Below the pieces are notes generated by a model, which saw only the letters and a program-made list of their open reading frames with translations, was not told the DNA's origin and made no database searches. A stretch of DNA of 48,446 bases, taken from positions 1 to 48,446 of the forward strand of contig NZ_VTHJ01000068.1 of NCBI RefSeq assembly GCF_008386495.1, read 5' to 3'. A program made the position numbers and the translations under genes. Below are positions 17,722-26,660 of this stretch, piece by piece (the stretch's first letter is position 1; every line of letters begins with the position of its first letter). The stretch is from Streptomyces tailanensis (lineage in GTDB: Bacteria; Actinomycetota; Actinomycetes; Streptomycetales; Streptomycetaceae).

Positions 17722-18669
17722 GTGATCGTCACCCTCACCCCCAATCCGAGCCTGGACCGCACCCTGGAGGTTCCGGACCTGCGGCCCGGCTCGGTCATCC
17801 GTGCCACCGACAGCCGTCTCGATCCGGGGGGCAAAGGCGTCAACATCTCTCGGGCGCTGGCCGCCAACGGTCACCGGACGGTGGCCGTCCTGCCCTGCGG
17901 CGGCATCGAGGGCAAACAGCTCGCCGAACTGCTCGCCTCCGAGGGCGTCGAGGTGGTCACCATCCCGATCGCCGACAGCGTCCGGGTCAACATCAGCGTC
18001 GTGGAGCCCGACGGCACCGTCACCAAGCTGAACGCGGCCGGCCCGCGGCTTTCCGCCACCGAGATCGACGCGCTTGCCGCAGCCACCTGTACCACCGCCA
18101 AGGGCGTCCGGTGGGTGGCTCTCGCCGGCAACCTGCCACGCGGTGCCCCCGTCGACCTCTACGCGCACCTGGTGTCGCGCCTGCGTGGCAGCGGGGCGCC
18201 GCGTATCGCCGTCGACTCCAGCGGGGCCCCGTTCGCCGCTGCCCTGCCCGCCGGTCCGGATCTGGTCAAGCCCAACCGGGGCGAACTCGCCGAGGCCGCC
18301 GGGATGCCGGTGACCACGCTCGGCGAGGCCGTGACCGCGGCGAACGTGCTGCGTGCGCGCGGCGCCCGGACGGTGCTGGCCAGTCTCGGCCGCGACGGTG
18401 CCCTGCTGGTCGGTGACTCCAACGTGCTGCACGGAGAGCAGCGTGTCGCCGTACCACGCAGCACCGTCGGCGCCGGGGACGCTCTCCTCGCGGGGTACCT
18501 GGCGGCCACCACCGAGGGGCCTGGTGCTCTTGCCGAGGCCCTGGCCTGGGGTGCTGCCGCAGTGTCGCAGCCCGGCAGCGGAATGCCCGGACAGTGGGAC
18601 CTGGACCGGTCGGCTGTCGTCGTGCGACACCGTATCGAATCCGATCGCCCGATCTCCGAACGGAACTGA
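17722..18669 (+). CDS. fruK: 1-phosphofructokinase
   Basis: This 315-residue PfkB-family kinase phosphorylates fructose 1-phosphate to fructose 1,6-bisphosphate in the cytoplasm. IVTLTPNPSLDRTL is the standard N-terminus, DPGGKGVNISRAL is the first PfkB signature, and STVGAGDALLAGYL holds the catalytic Asp and anion hole. GTG at 17722 was chosen as it begins the conserved beta strand; the frame is open 31 codons upstream but that part is not conserved. The gene is the first of the PTS operon, with 4 nt before the IIA gene. The neighbouring fructose IIA/IIBC makes the 1-phosphate assignment firm. Confidence 0.93.
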   Translation: MIVTLTPNPSLDRTLEVPDLRPGSVIRATDSRLDPGGKGVNISRALAANGHRTVAVLPCGGIEGKQLAELLASEGVEVVTIPIADSVRVNISVVEPDGTVTKLNAAGPRLSATEIDALAAATCTTAKGVRWVALAGNLPRGAPVDLYAHLVSRLRGSGAPRIAVDSSGAPFAAALPAGPDLVKPNRGELAEAAGMPVTTLGEAVTAANVLRARGARTVLASLGRDGALLVGDSNVLHGEQRVAVPRSTVGAGDALLAGYLAATTEGPGALAEALAWGAAAVSQPGSGMPGQWDLDRSAVVVRHRIESDRPISERN

Positions 18670-18673
18670 CACG

Positions 18674-19126
18674 ATGCCCGATCTCATCACCGCGGATTTT
18701 GTGGATCTGGACCTGGAGGCCGCGGACCGTCACGAGGCGGTCCGTTCCCTCGCTGCCCGGCTCGCCGCCGCCGACCGCGTCACGGACCTCGACGGGTTCC
18801 TCGCCGACGCGCGGGACCGGGAGGAGCAGATGCCCACCGGTATCGAAGGGGGCATCGGAATCCCACACGCCCGCTCCGTCCATGTCACGCTGCCCACGCT
18901 CGCCTTCGGGCGCAGCGCCGACGGCGTCGACTTCGGCGCCGCGGACGGCCCGGCGGACCTGGTCTTCCTGATCGCCGCGCCGGCCGGCGGCCATGCCGAG
19001 CACCTGGACATCCTGGCGTCAATCGCCCGCCGCCTGGTGCACGTCTCCTTCAGACAGGCCCTGCGCCGTGCCGTGGACGCGCAGGCAGTCGTCGACCTCA
19101 TCAACAAGGAGGTGGGCGGAAGATGA
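18674..19126 (+). CDS. Fructose PTS EIIA component
   Basis: This 150-residue protein accepts phosphate from HPr and passes it to IIB. GIEGGIGIPHARS carries the active-site His in IPHA (about residue 61). The C-terminal helices (HLDILASIARRL and LRRAVDAQAVVDLI) are typical of the PTS EIIA type-2 fold. It starts 4 nt after the kinase stop and overlaps the IIBC start by ATGA. In many Streptomyces the fructose permease is one IIABC polypeptide; here IIA is a separate gene. Confidence 0.92.
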   Translation: MPDLITADFVDLDLEAADRHEAVRSLAARLAAADRVTDLDGFLADARDREEQMPTGIEGGIGIPHARSVHVTLPTLAFGRSADGVDFGAADGPADLVFLIAAPAGGHAEHLDILASIARRLVHVSFRQALRRAVDAQAVVDLINKEVGGR

Positions 19127-20691
19127 GGATCGTCGCTGTCACCGCGTGCCCGACCGGCATCGCCCACACCTACATGGCCGCCGAGGCCCTGGAGCAGGCC
19201 GCCGCCGAAGCCGGGCACCACATCGTGGTGGAGACGCAGGGCGCCGCCGGTGCGGTCAGGCTGAGTGCCGCGCAGGTGGCGCAGGCAGACGCGGTGATCT
19301 TCGCGGCCGACACCGAGATCCAGGACCGTGAGCGGTTCGCGGCCAAACCCGTTGTGATCGCCCCTGTGCAACGGGCCATCAACCATCCGCGCGAGCTCAT
19401 CTCGCGGGCCGAGGAGGCCGCGGAGGCGGCAGCCGGCGCGGCCACGGCGGAGGGTACCGGTCCGGGCGATGCCCCCGAGGACGTCACCGCGGGCGCCGGG
19501 GCCGACGGGACCGCAGAGGACCGTGGAGCTGCGGTCGGCGGCCCTGCGCACGGCGCGCCCTCGGAGGGCGCCGGGGTCCACCCGGCCACCCGGTTGCGTC
19601 AGTGGTTGATGACCGGAGTCAGCTACATGATTCCCTTCGTCGCTGCGGGTGGCATCCTGATCGCGCTCGCCTTCATGATCGGCGGCGCCGAGGTCGCCGT
19701 GAAGGTCGACGGCGGCACCTGGCAGGGGCGTACCTATCCCGAAGTCACCGACCTGTCCGAACTGGTCGACCGGGCCGGATACGCGGGGGTGCTGTTCAAG
19801 ATCGGTGCAACGGCCTTCTCCATGCTGGTGCCCATCCTCGCGGGCTTCATCGCATACGCCATCGCCGACCGGCCGGGCCTGGTACCCGGCGTGGTCTCCG
19901 GTCTGCTGGCCGTCGCGACAGGCGCAGGCTTCCTCGGCGGCCTGGCCGGCGGCCTGCTCGCCGGTGCGGTGGTGACGGCTCTGCGGAGGATCCACCTGCC
20001 GCGTGCAGCCGCGGGGGTCATGACCGTGGTCGGGATTCCGCTCGTGTCCACGTTGGTGATGGGCCTTTTGATGATCATCGTCATCGGGGAGCCGATCGCC
20101 GCCGCGCAGCGTGGCCTCACCGACTGGCTGGACGGCCTGAGCGGGGCCAACGCGATCCTGCTGGGCGCTCTGCTCGGCCTGATGATGGCCTTCGACATGG
20201 GCGGTCCGGTCAACAAGGTCGCCTACACCTTCGGCGTCGCCGGCCTGGCCAGCGGCGATCTGGAGGTGATGGCCGCCGTCATGGCCGCGGGCATGGTGCC
20301 TCCGCTCGCCCTCGCCCTGGCCACGGTCGTGCGGCGGGCGCTCTTCACCGACAGCGAGCGCAAGGCCGGGGAGGCGGCCTGGCTGCTGGGCGCCTCGTTC
20401 ATCACGGAGGGCGCCATCCCGTTCGCGGCGGCCGACCCGCTGCGGGTCATCCCGTCGATCATGGCAGGGAGTGCGGTCACCGGTGCCCTGTCCATGGCCG
20501 TGGGCGCCACCTCGCGCGCCCCGCACGGTGGCCTGTGGGTCATCGGTCTGATCGGCAACCCCGCCCTGTACCTGGCAGCCATCGCGGCGGGCGTATTGGT
20601 GGGTGCCGCCTGTGTGCTCGTCGCCAAGCACTTCGGACGACGCCCCGTGCTCGAAGGGGCACCGACGCTTCCCGGGACCACGAGCCGGTGA
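19123..20691 (+). CDS. fruA: Fructose PTS EIIBC permease
   Basis: This 522-residue membrane permease takes up fructose and phosphorylates it to fructose 1-phosphate. The IIB domain (about 1-100) has the active Cys in VTACPTGIAHTYMAAEAL. An Ala/Gly/Glu-rich linker (about 105-155) leads to the IIC domain, which begins LRQWLMTGVSYMIPFVAAGG and has about nine membrane spans. MAFDMGGPVNKVAYTFG and EGAIPFAAADPLRVIPS are conserved IIC motifs. It is coupled to IIA by a four-base overlap. PTS enzyme I and HPr are not in the window. Confidence 0.93.
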   Translation: MRIVAVTACPTGIAHTYMAAEALEQAAAEAGHHIVVETQGAAGAVRLSAAQVAQADAVIFAADTEIQDRERFAAKPVVIAPVQRAINHPRELISRAEEAAEAAAGAATAEGTGPGDAPEDVTAGAGADGTAEDRGAAVGGPAHGAPSEGAGVHPATRLRQWLMTGVSYMIPFVAAGGILIALAFMIGGAEVAVKVDGGTWQGRTYPEVTDLSELVDRAGYAGVLFKIGATAFSMLVPILAGFIAYAIADRPGLVPGVVSGLLAVATGAGFLGGLAGGLLAGAVVTALRRIHLPRAAAGVMTVVGIPLVSTLVMGLLMIIVIGEPIAAAQRGLTDWLDGLSGANAILLGALLGLMMAFDMGGPVNKVAYTFGVAGLASGDLEVMAAVMAAGMVPPLALALATVVRRALFTDSERKAGEAAWLLGASFITEGAIPFAAADPLRVIPSIMAGSAVTGALSMAVGATSRAPHGGLWVIGLIGNPALYLAAIAAGVLVGAACVLVAKHFGRRPVLEGAPTLPGTTSR

Positions 20692-20936
20692 ACCTGCCGA
20701 GCGGCGGTCCTGCTCGTGGGAGCGCGTGGTGCGTCCGGCTGCTCGAGCCCCGAACGGCATGGAGGGAGTATCGTGACAATACGGATGTGCCGCCTGATAG
20801 CGGATGCCGATGCCCCGCAGGCCGGGAGCCTTCGGTCCCGATGTCGGCAGACCGGAGCCCCCGGGCAGCGGCCATGCTCCGGCCCCCGATCGAGCCGAGG
20901 CGTTCGGGGTTCTTCCTCCGAGGAGAGGAGGTCTCC

Positions 20937-23864
20937 GTGACGGATCTCTGGGGCGCCGACGATGCCTTGGCCCGTGACCGGGAGCGGTTCCTGGGGGGCG
21001 AGTCGGCCGTGGCCAGCCTGCGGGCCCCGATCCTGAACTCATGGCGGCGCTGTACCGCCATGGGGGTGTCGCCGGACAGGATCGAACCTCCCTACCAGGC
21101 GGACCTGGACATGGACGACCGGCTTGTCCGGGCGGCGGTGCCTGTGCTGGAGCGGCTGGAATCCGAGCTGGCGGGCGCGCGCGTGGGCGTGATCCTCGCA
21201 GACCGGCACGGCGTGATCCTGCGCTGCCATGCCGGTGAGAAGGCACTGTACAAGCACTTCGAGGCGGTTCGGCTCGCACCGGGCTTCACCTACACCGAGG
21301 AGTACGTCGGCACCCACGGCATCGCCACGGCCCTGGAGGAGCGGGGGGATTTCCACGTCTTCGGCGCCGAACACTTCGTCGGCAGCCTGCACCCGTTCGT
21401 GTCGGTGGGCGCCGCCGTCCGCGACCCGCTCAGCGGAAGCCTCGCGGGTGTGGTTGGTCTGACCTCCTGGTGTGCCGACGCGGATCCGGCCATGGCGGCA
21501 AGGGTTCGCAAGGCGGCCGAGGCCATCTCGCTGCGGCTGCTGGAGGGGCATACGGAGCGGGAGCATGCGCTGCTCCAGGAGGCTCTGCAGGTCGAGCGCC
21601 GCGTGCAGGCGGCGATGGCGGACATGGCACGGAGCCTGCCCGGCTCGCACGACACCTCCCTCTCTTCTCTCTCCTCCCTCACCGACAGCGACCGCAATGT
21701 TCTGCGGGAGAAGGCCACCGAGCTGATCTCCGCGGTCGGCCGCACCACGGTGCAGGTGCCGCTGTCCGGAGGCCGTATGGCCGCGCTCGTGTGCCGTCCC
21801 ATGGCGGGGACCTCGGGTGAGGAAGGCGTGGTGGTCAAGCTGAGCTTCGTCGGCGACGAACCAGGGCATCGCATGGTGACAGTGCCGAACGGGAGCGGCG
21901 GCGCGTCGACGGTTGGCACACCGGCGGACAGCGCACCGGAGGCCGACACACCGGAGGTGGTGCTTCGGGCTTCCTTTCCAGAGCGGTCAGGTGTGGCAGC
22001 CCTGCCGGATGAGCCACTGGGGCAGGCCGTACCGGAAGCACCGGTGGAGAAGGTTGCGGTGGACGAGGCGACGGGGGAGGCGGGGCCCGACGAGGGCGCG
22101 GCGACGGATGCCCCCATCGAGTGGCTGCTGGCCGTCGGCCATCCCGAGCTGGGGCGGCTCGCGATGGCCGCGCGGGAGCGCCTGGAACTGCTGTACGACG
22201 TGAGCATCCGCGTCGGTACCACCCTGGACGTGACGCGCACCGCGGAGGAGCTGGCCGAGGTGGTCGTCCCACGGTTCGCCGACGTCGTCACGGTCGATCT
22301 GCTGGAGCCCGTGCTGCGCGGAGACGAAGCGCTCGTACGGCATGCGCCCCTGCAACGGGCGGCGCTCGGCGCCCACCACGCCGAACCGCCGTTCTTCCCG
22401 GTCGGCAAGCGGGTCAGCTTCGCCTCGTCGGCGCCGCAGGCCCGGTGCTTCGCCGAGGGACAGGCGGTCCTCGAACCGGATGTGCGCGCCGTCCCCGAGT
22501 GGCTGGCCCAGGATCCCGGCCGCATCCGGGAGATCGTGGAGTACGGCATCCACTCCCTCATCGCCGTCCCGCTGCGCACCCGTGGGGCGTCGCTGGGGCT
22601 CGCCACCTTCTACCGCTGCCGGGAGTCCCGGCCCTTCGAGGAGGACGACCTGCACCTGGCGGAGGAACTCATCGCCCGCGTCGCCATCTGTGTCGACAAC
22701 GCCCGCCGCTTCACCCGCGAGCAGACGGTCGCTCTCACCCTGCAGCGCAGCCTTCTGCCGGGCGTGCTCCCGGAACAGACCGCGGTGGAGGCCGCCCATC
22801 GCTACCTGCCCGCCCACATCGCCATGGGCGGGGTGGGCGGCGACTGGTTCGACATCATTCCGCTGTCCGGGGCGCGCGTCGCCATGGTGGTCGGCGACGT
22901 CGTCGGACACGGTCTGCACGCTGCCGTCACCATGGGCCGGCTTCGCACCGCGGTGCACAACTTCGCCACCCTGGACCTGGCCCCCGACGAGCTCCTCGGA
23001 CGCGTCGACGACCTGGTCATCGCCCTGGGCCAGGAGGAGGCATCCCGCTCCGGAGGCGACGACGTCGTCGGTGCCACCTGTCTGTACGCCGTGTACGATC
23101 CGGTCTCCCAGCGCTGCACGGTGGCCCGAGCCGGCCACCCCCCGCCCGCGGTGGTCGACCCCGACGGTGCCGTCCACTTCCCGGACCTGCCGGCCGGCCC
23201 TCCGCTCGGACTGGGCGGCCTTCCCTTCGAGACCGCTGAACTGCAACTGCCGGAGGGCAGCCAGCTGGTCCTCTACACCGACGGACTCATCGAGGACCGC
23301 AACTGGGACATCGACGTGGCCCTCGAACGGCTGCGGGCCGCTCTGTCACACGCCGACCGGGCTCCCGAACAGACCTGTGAGGCGGTGCTGCGCGTCCTGC
23401 CCGGCCCCCAGTCCTGTGATGACGTGACCCTGCTCGTCGCCCGCACCCGCGCCCTCGGCGCCGAACACACCGCGTGCTGGGACGTGCCCACCGACCCGGC
23501 GGCGATTTCCGCCGTCCGCGCGGCCGCCGTCCGGCAGTTGACCGAATGGGGCCTGGAGGACTGCGCCTTCACCACGGAACTCCTGCTCAGCGAACTGACC
23601 ACGAACGCCGTCCGGCACGCCACCGGGCCCGTTCAGGTACGTCTGCTCCGTGACCGGGTGCTCATCTGCGAAGTCTCCGACGGCAGCAGCACCTCCCCCC
23701 ACCTCCGCCAGGCCACAGCCACAGACGAGGGTGGGCGCGGCCTGTTCCTCGTCGCCCAACTCGCCCAGCGCTGGGGAACCCGCTACACCCCGCGGGGCAA
23801 AGTCATCTGGGCCGAGCAGTCCCTGTCTCCCACACCGGCGCCTCCGGAACCGTCGTCCTGGTGA
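20937..23864 (+). CDS. SpoIIE-type PP2C phosphatase with GAF and ATPase-like domains
   Basis: This 975-residue signalling protein starts with an AcoR-like sensory region (1-215; LNSWRRCTAMGVSP, then a GAF-like stretch VGVILADRHGVILRC). A Ser/Pro/Glu-rich linker leads to a second GAF domain (about 431-590), a PPM phosphatase (about 607-830) and a C-terminal anti-sigma-type ATP-binding domain (about 850-960). Phosphatase metal residues are present in GGVGGDWFDIIP, VGDVVGHGL, LYTDGLIEDR and CDDVTLLVA. The ATPase domain keeps the N box (ELTTNAVRHA) and G box (GRGLFLVAQLAQRWG). Such proteins control anti-sigma-factor antagonists. GTG at 20937 has AGGAGAGGAGG 5 nt upstream. It lies inside the fructose operon, between permease and regulator. 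Confidence 0.9.
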   Translation: MTDLWGADDALARDRERFLGGESAVASLRAPILNSWRRCTAMGVSPDRIEPPYQADLDMDDRLVRAAVPVLERLESELAGARVGVILADRHGVILRCHAGEKALYKHFEAVRLAPGFTYTEEYVGTHGIATALEERGDFHVFGAEHFVGSLHPFVSVGAAVRDPLSGSLAGVVGLTSWCADADPAMAARVRKAAEAISLRLLEGHTEREHALLQEALQVERRVQAAMADMARSLPGSHDTSLSSLSSLTDSDRNVLREKATELISAVGRTTVQVPLSGGRMAALVCRPMAGTSGEEGVVVKLSFVGDEPGHRMVTVPNGSGGASTVGTPADSAPEADTPEVVLRASFPERSGVAALPDEPLGQAVPEAPVEKVAVDEATGEAGPDEGAATDAPIEWLLAVGHPELGRLAMAARERLELLYDVSIRVGTTLDVTRTAEELAEVVVPRFADVVTVDLLEPVLRGDEALVRHAPLQRAALGAHHAEPPFFPVGKRVSFASSAPQARCFAEGQAVLEPDVRAVPEWLAQDPGRIREIVEYGIHSLIAVPLRTRGASLGLATFYRCRESRPFEEDDLHLAEELIARVAICVDNARRFTREQTVALTLQRSLLPGVLPEQTAVEAAHRYLPAHIAMGGVGGDWFDIIPLSGARVAMVVGDVVGHGLHAAVTMGRLRTAVHNFATLDLAPDELLGRVDDLVIALGQEEASRSGGDDVVGATCLYAVYDPVSQRCTVARAGHPPPAVVDPDGAVHFPDLPAGPPLGLGGLPFETAELQLPEGSQLVLYTDGLIEDRNWDIDVALERLRAALSHADRAPEQTCEAVLRVLPGPQSCDDVTLLVARTRALGAEHTACWDVPTDPAAISAVRAAAVRQLTEWGLEDCAFTTELLLSELTTNAVRHATGPVQVRLLRDRVLICEVSDGSSTSPHLRQATATDEGGRGLFLVAQLAQRWGTRYTPRGKVIWAEQSLSPTPAPPEPSSW

Positions 23865-23920
23865 TCCCTTCCCCCAGGTCGGCGTCCGAGGGGGCGCCAC
23901 AGCAAGAGGTGAAGCACATC

Positions 23921-24682
23921 ATGCAGGCCAAGGAACGCCAACGGCGGATCGTGGCTCTCGCGCGCGAGGAAGGACAAGCGAGCGTGGAGCGGCTGGCCGA
24001 TGCCCTCTCGGAGAGCCCGGAGACGATCTGGCAGGATCTGGCCCTGCTGGAACGCCAGGGTCTGCTGCGGCGGGTGCACGGCGGAGCGATCCCCCTGAGG
24101 CGGCTCGGCTTCGAGCCGGACCTGCCCACGCGTGGCGAGGTGATGGAGGACGAGAAGAAGAGGATCGCCGCGGCGGCGCTGGACGAGGTGCCCGACGAGG
24201 GAGTGATCCTGCTGGACGCCGGGTCGACCACCTTCCGTCTGGCCGAGTTGCTGCCCGCCGGCCGTGAACTGACGGTGATCACCAACAGCCTGCCGATCGC
24301 CCAGCTGCTCGCGCAGCACGCCGAGCTCACGGTCCTCACCCTGGGCGGCCGCGTACGGGCTCGTACGCTCGCGGAAGTCGACGTGGTCGCCATCCGCACC
24401 CTGGGGACGTTCCTCATCGACGTGTCCTTCCTGGCGACCAACGGTGTCTCGGTCGAACACGGCCTGACCACACCGGACCTGGCCGAAGCGGAGGTCAAAC
24501 GGGCGATGTGCCAGCGCGCGCGGCGGCGGGTCCTGCTCGCCGACAGCAGCAAGATCGGGAACGACACCTTCTGCCGGTTCGCCGAACTCCGCGACTTCGA
24601 CGTCGTGGTCACCGACACCGGTATGGAGGCAGAGGCCGCCGTGGATTTCACCGAGGTGGGCCTGCGCGTCATCCGCGTGTGA
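23921..24682 (+). CDS. DeoR/GlpR-family transcriptional regulator
   Basis: This 253-residue repressor has an N-terminal winged helix (QRRIVALAREEGQASVERLADALSESPETIWQDLALLERQGLLRRVHGGA) and a C-terminal sugar-phosphate sensor domain with DAGSTTFRLAELL and TLGGRVRARTLAEV. LADSSKIGNDTFCRFAELRDFDVVVTD is the conserved ending. DeoR proteins with fructose PTS genes commonly respond to fructose 1-phosphate, so this is the likely operon regulator. ATG at 23921 was selected over GTG 23861 because GAGGTG precedes it and the HTH starts at once. The gene lies 56 nt after the phosphatase and ends the operon. Confidence 0.9.
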   Translation: MQAKERQRRIVALAREEGQASVERLADALSESPETIWQDLALLERQGLLRRVHGGAIPLRRLGFEPDLPTRGEVMEDEKKRIAAAALDEVPDEGVILLDAGSTTFRLAELLPAGRELTVITNSLPIAQLLAQHAELTVLTLGGRVRARTLAEVDVVAIRTLGTFLIDVSFLATNGVSVEHGLTTPDLAEAEVKRAMCQRARRRVLLADSSKIGNDTFCRFAELRDFDVVVTDTGMEAEAAVDFTEVGLRVIRV

Positions 24683-24740
24683 CGTTCTTCTCCCCACCGC
24701 CGCGTCGGCGCCGGGCCGCCGGCCGAGCGCAGGCGGCAGG

Positions 24741-24788
24741 GCGGACGACGCCGCCCGTATGGCCGTAGACACCGTCCGGACCACGTAA
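24741..24788 (+). pseudogene. C-terminal macro-domain remnant
   Basis: Sixteen codons read ADDAARMAVDTVRTT and a stop. They match MDDAARIAVQTVRAT of the intact macro-domain gene (about 17014-17058) at 11 of 15 residues, and the DNA is alike as well. No further macro-domain sequence precedes it. It is best seen as the tail of a lost paralogue. Confidence 0.55.
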
Positions 24789-24810
24789 ACCTCCGGGTAC
24801 CCCCGCCCCC

Positions 24811-24976
24811 GACAATCTGCCCCTCGCCACGTACTTCACCAACACGGCGCTGACCGCCGAGGAGATCCGGTTACCGCCGGCAGAAGCAGGACAAGCACGG
24901 CTTCACCGACGACGACCTCCGCAACTGGCGTCCCCCGGCCGCAACCCGAGGGCGTCGCGCCGCCGTGAAGAAGTAG
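24811..24976 (+). pseudogene. Unidentified frameshifted remnant
   Basis: One frame reads DNLPLATYFTNTALTAEEIR; after a one-base shift near 24870 it continues YRRQKQDKHGFTDDDLRNW and ends at a TAG at 24974-24976. The two pieces have protein-like composition and join smoothly, but I cannot name the family. No start is visible. Confidence 0.35.
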
Positions 24977-25033
24977 CCGGAAACGACTCGGTGTCGTGCT
25001 TGTACGTCGATGCCGAGTCTGCCGGACGAGGGG

Positions 25034-25515
25034 TCACCGGGTGCTTGTGCGAGTGGCCTCCGGTCGGTAAATGCAGCACCGCCCATACCTCTTGCCGGGG
25101 GCGGCCGGGCGAGCAGTGACGCCCCAGTCGTCCGCGAGGGCGGCGACGAGGTGCAGGCCGCGGCCGGACTCGGACAGGGAGTCGGGGGTCGGGGGAGTGG
25201 GCGAGGGCTGTTTCTCGGCTCGGGTGTCGGTCACCTCGAGGCGGAAGGTGTCCTCGCCAGGGTGAGTTGGACGTGGAAGTCCCGGCCGTGGACGTGGCCG
25301 TGGCGTACGGCGTTGGCGCTGAGTTCGGCCGTGATGAGGGTGAGTGTCTCGTTGACCGGGGTCGTGTAGGGGTGACCCCAGTCGTGCCGGCGGTGCGAGA
25401 CGAGTCGGCGGGCGAGGCGGGCGCCGCGTGGGGTTGACGTGAAGTGCATGGCGAACTCGCGTTCGGGCGCGGGGTGTTGTGGCATATGCCCGTTCGGGGG
25501 GATCGCCGACTTCAC
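25034..25515 (-). pseudogene. Anti-sigma-type ATP-binding protein with frameshift
   Basis: The gene encodes a Streptomyces ATP-binding regulator of the HATPase_c_2 type, about 160 residues if intact. The first part (FTSTPRGARLARRL, then ITAELSANAVRHG as the N box) runs to VQLTLA. Adding one base near 25256-25262 joins it to EDTFRLEVTDTR and the G box ESGRGLHLVAALADDWGV. As written, translation stops at 25231. The N-terminus is uncertain: GTG 25515 and ATG 25485 or 25449 are all possible. It lies divergent to the XRE gene, a pairing often seen with DUF397 loci. Confidence 0.75.
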
Positions 25516-25691
25516 GCGGTCAACGGTTGCGGACGCTGCGTAGCCTTGAACAGGAGCGTTGCGCTGACGGGTGCGGGCTGTACACGTGGGCGGGGCGCTT
25601 GTACGTGGTGTTGGGCGTGAACGGTTCCCGAGCCGAGCGTTGGGCGGGCGGAGTCCGGTGACTGTGGTGGTCGTACGGGAGGAGCCGCGGC

Positions 25692-26363
25692 GTGAACGAC
25701 GAGGATCAGCAGCCGGAGTACGAGTTCGGGGCGGGCATTCTGTACGTGTTTGGACGGCAGTTGAAGCTGTTCCGGGAGCGGGCGGGGATGGACCGGGCGA
25801 AGTTGGGGTCGTTGACCGGGTACTCGGCGTCGACGATCGCGTCGTTTGAGCAGGGGAGACGTATTCCGCCGCCGAAGTTCATCGACCGGGCGGATGAAGT
25901 GCTGGGCGCGGGTGGGGTGTTGGGCGCGAGCAAGGAGGAGGTGGCTCGGGCTCAGTATCCGGCGTTCTTCCGGGATGCGGCGCGGTTGGAGGCGGAGGCC
26001 GTTGAGCTGCATGTGTATGCGAACCAGGCGGTGCCTGGGCTCTTGCAGACGGAGGAGTATGGATGACGAGCTGATCGAACAGCGAGCGTCGGCGCGCCTG
26101 GCCCGGCAGGAGGTCTTGTCCGGCCGTGACGCGCCGCTCGCCAGCTTTGTCATTGATGAGGCCGTGTTGAGGCGTCCGATCGGAGGGCGGGGAGTCCTGC
26201 GTGGCCAGCTTGAGCACATTCTCCTGACGGGGAGCGGCGGAACATCGAGATCCAGGTGATGCCGTTCGACCGTGAGGAGAACGCTGGTATGGCTGGTCCC
26301 TTCACCTTGATCGAAACGAAGGAAGGACGGAGGATCGCGTACGTCGAGCCGGGAGAGCCATGA
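25692..26363 (+). pseudogene. XRE-family DUF5753 regulator, broken
   Basis: The N-terminal HTH is intact (FGRQLKLFRERAGMDRAKLG, then YSASTIASFEQGRRIPP), followed by the start of the DUF5753 domain up to VPGLLQTEEY. A deletion of roughly a dozen codons with frame change precedes DDELIEQRASARLARQEV. A second shift near 26232-26238 is needed to reach RRNIEIQVMPFDREENAGMAGPF. The protein then ends early at YVEPGEP, lacking the usual final helices. Such regulators normally pair with the DUF397 gene that follows. GTG at 25692 has GGAGGAG upstream. The HTH fragment (124 residues) could still be made. Confidence 0.8.
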
Positions 26364-26563
26364 ACGCGCACGTACATCAGCTGTCCATAGACCAGTTGGC
26401 ATTGCGCAGGAGCAGCTACAGCAGCGAGGAAGGCGGTGAATGCGTCGAGGTCGCCGCCTGCCCCGGCACGGTCCACGTCCGCGACTCGAAGGACACAACC
26501 CGCGCCGCACTGGCCGTGGACCCCACGGCGTGGATCGCGTTCGTCGAGTTCGCGGCACTCTGA
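26360..26563 (+). CDS. DUF397 protein
   Basis: This 67-residue protein matches DUF397: LRRSSYSSEEGGECVEVA followed by VHVRDSKDTTRAALAV and WIAFVEFAAL. These are small partners of XRE/DUF5753 regulators in Streptomyces (BldB/WhiJ-type systems). ATG at 26360 overlaps the stop of the broken regulator (ATGA), with GGAGAG just upstream. It appears intact although its partner is not. Confidence 0.85.
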   Translation: MNAHVHQLSIDQLALRRSSYSSEEGGECVEVAACPGTVHVRDSKDTTRAALAVDPTAWIAFVEFAAL

Positions 26564-26660
26564 CAGGGGCGAGGGCCCTCGGTAAGCGGGTCCTCGCCCC
26601 CAGCCCCGACGACTCGCCAACAGGCCCTCCGCGGCACGAACGGAGGTTCAGGGCTGTCGG

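Noticed and set aside
19602..20936. Upstream 445 codons in frame with the SpoIIE phosphatase
   Set aside because: They overlap the IIBC gene in another frame and are Arg-rich; a strong ribosome site marks the true start at 20937.
18730..21279. 849-codon minus-strand open frame across the PTS genes
   Set aside because: Antisense shadow; composition is Arg/His/Gly-rich and no family motif appears.
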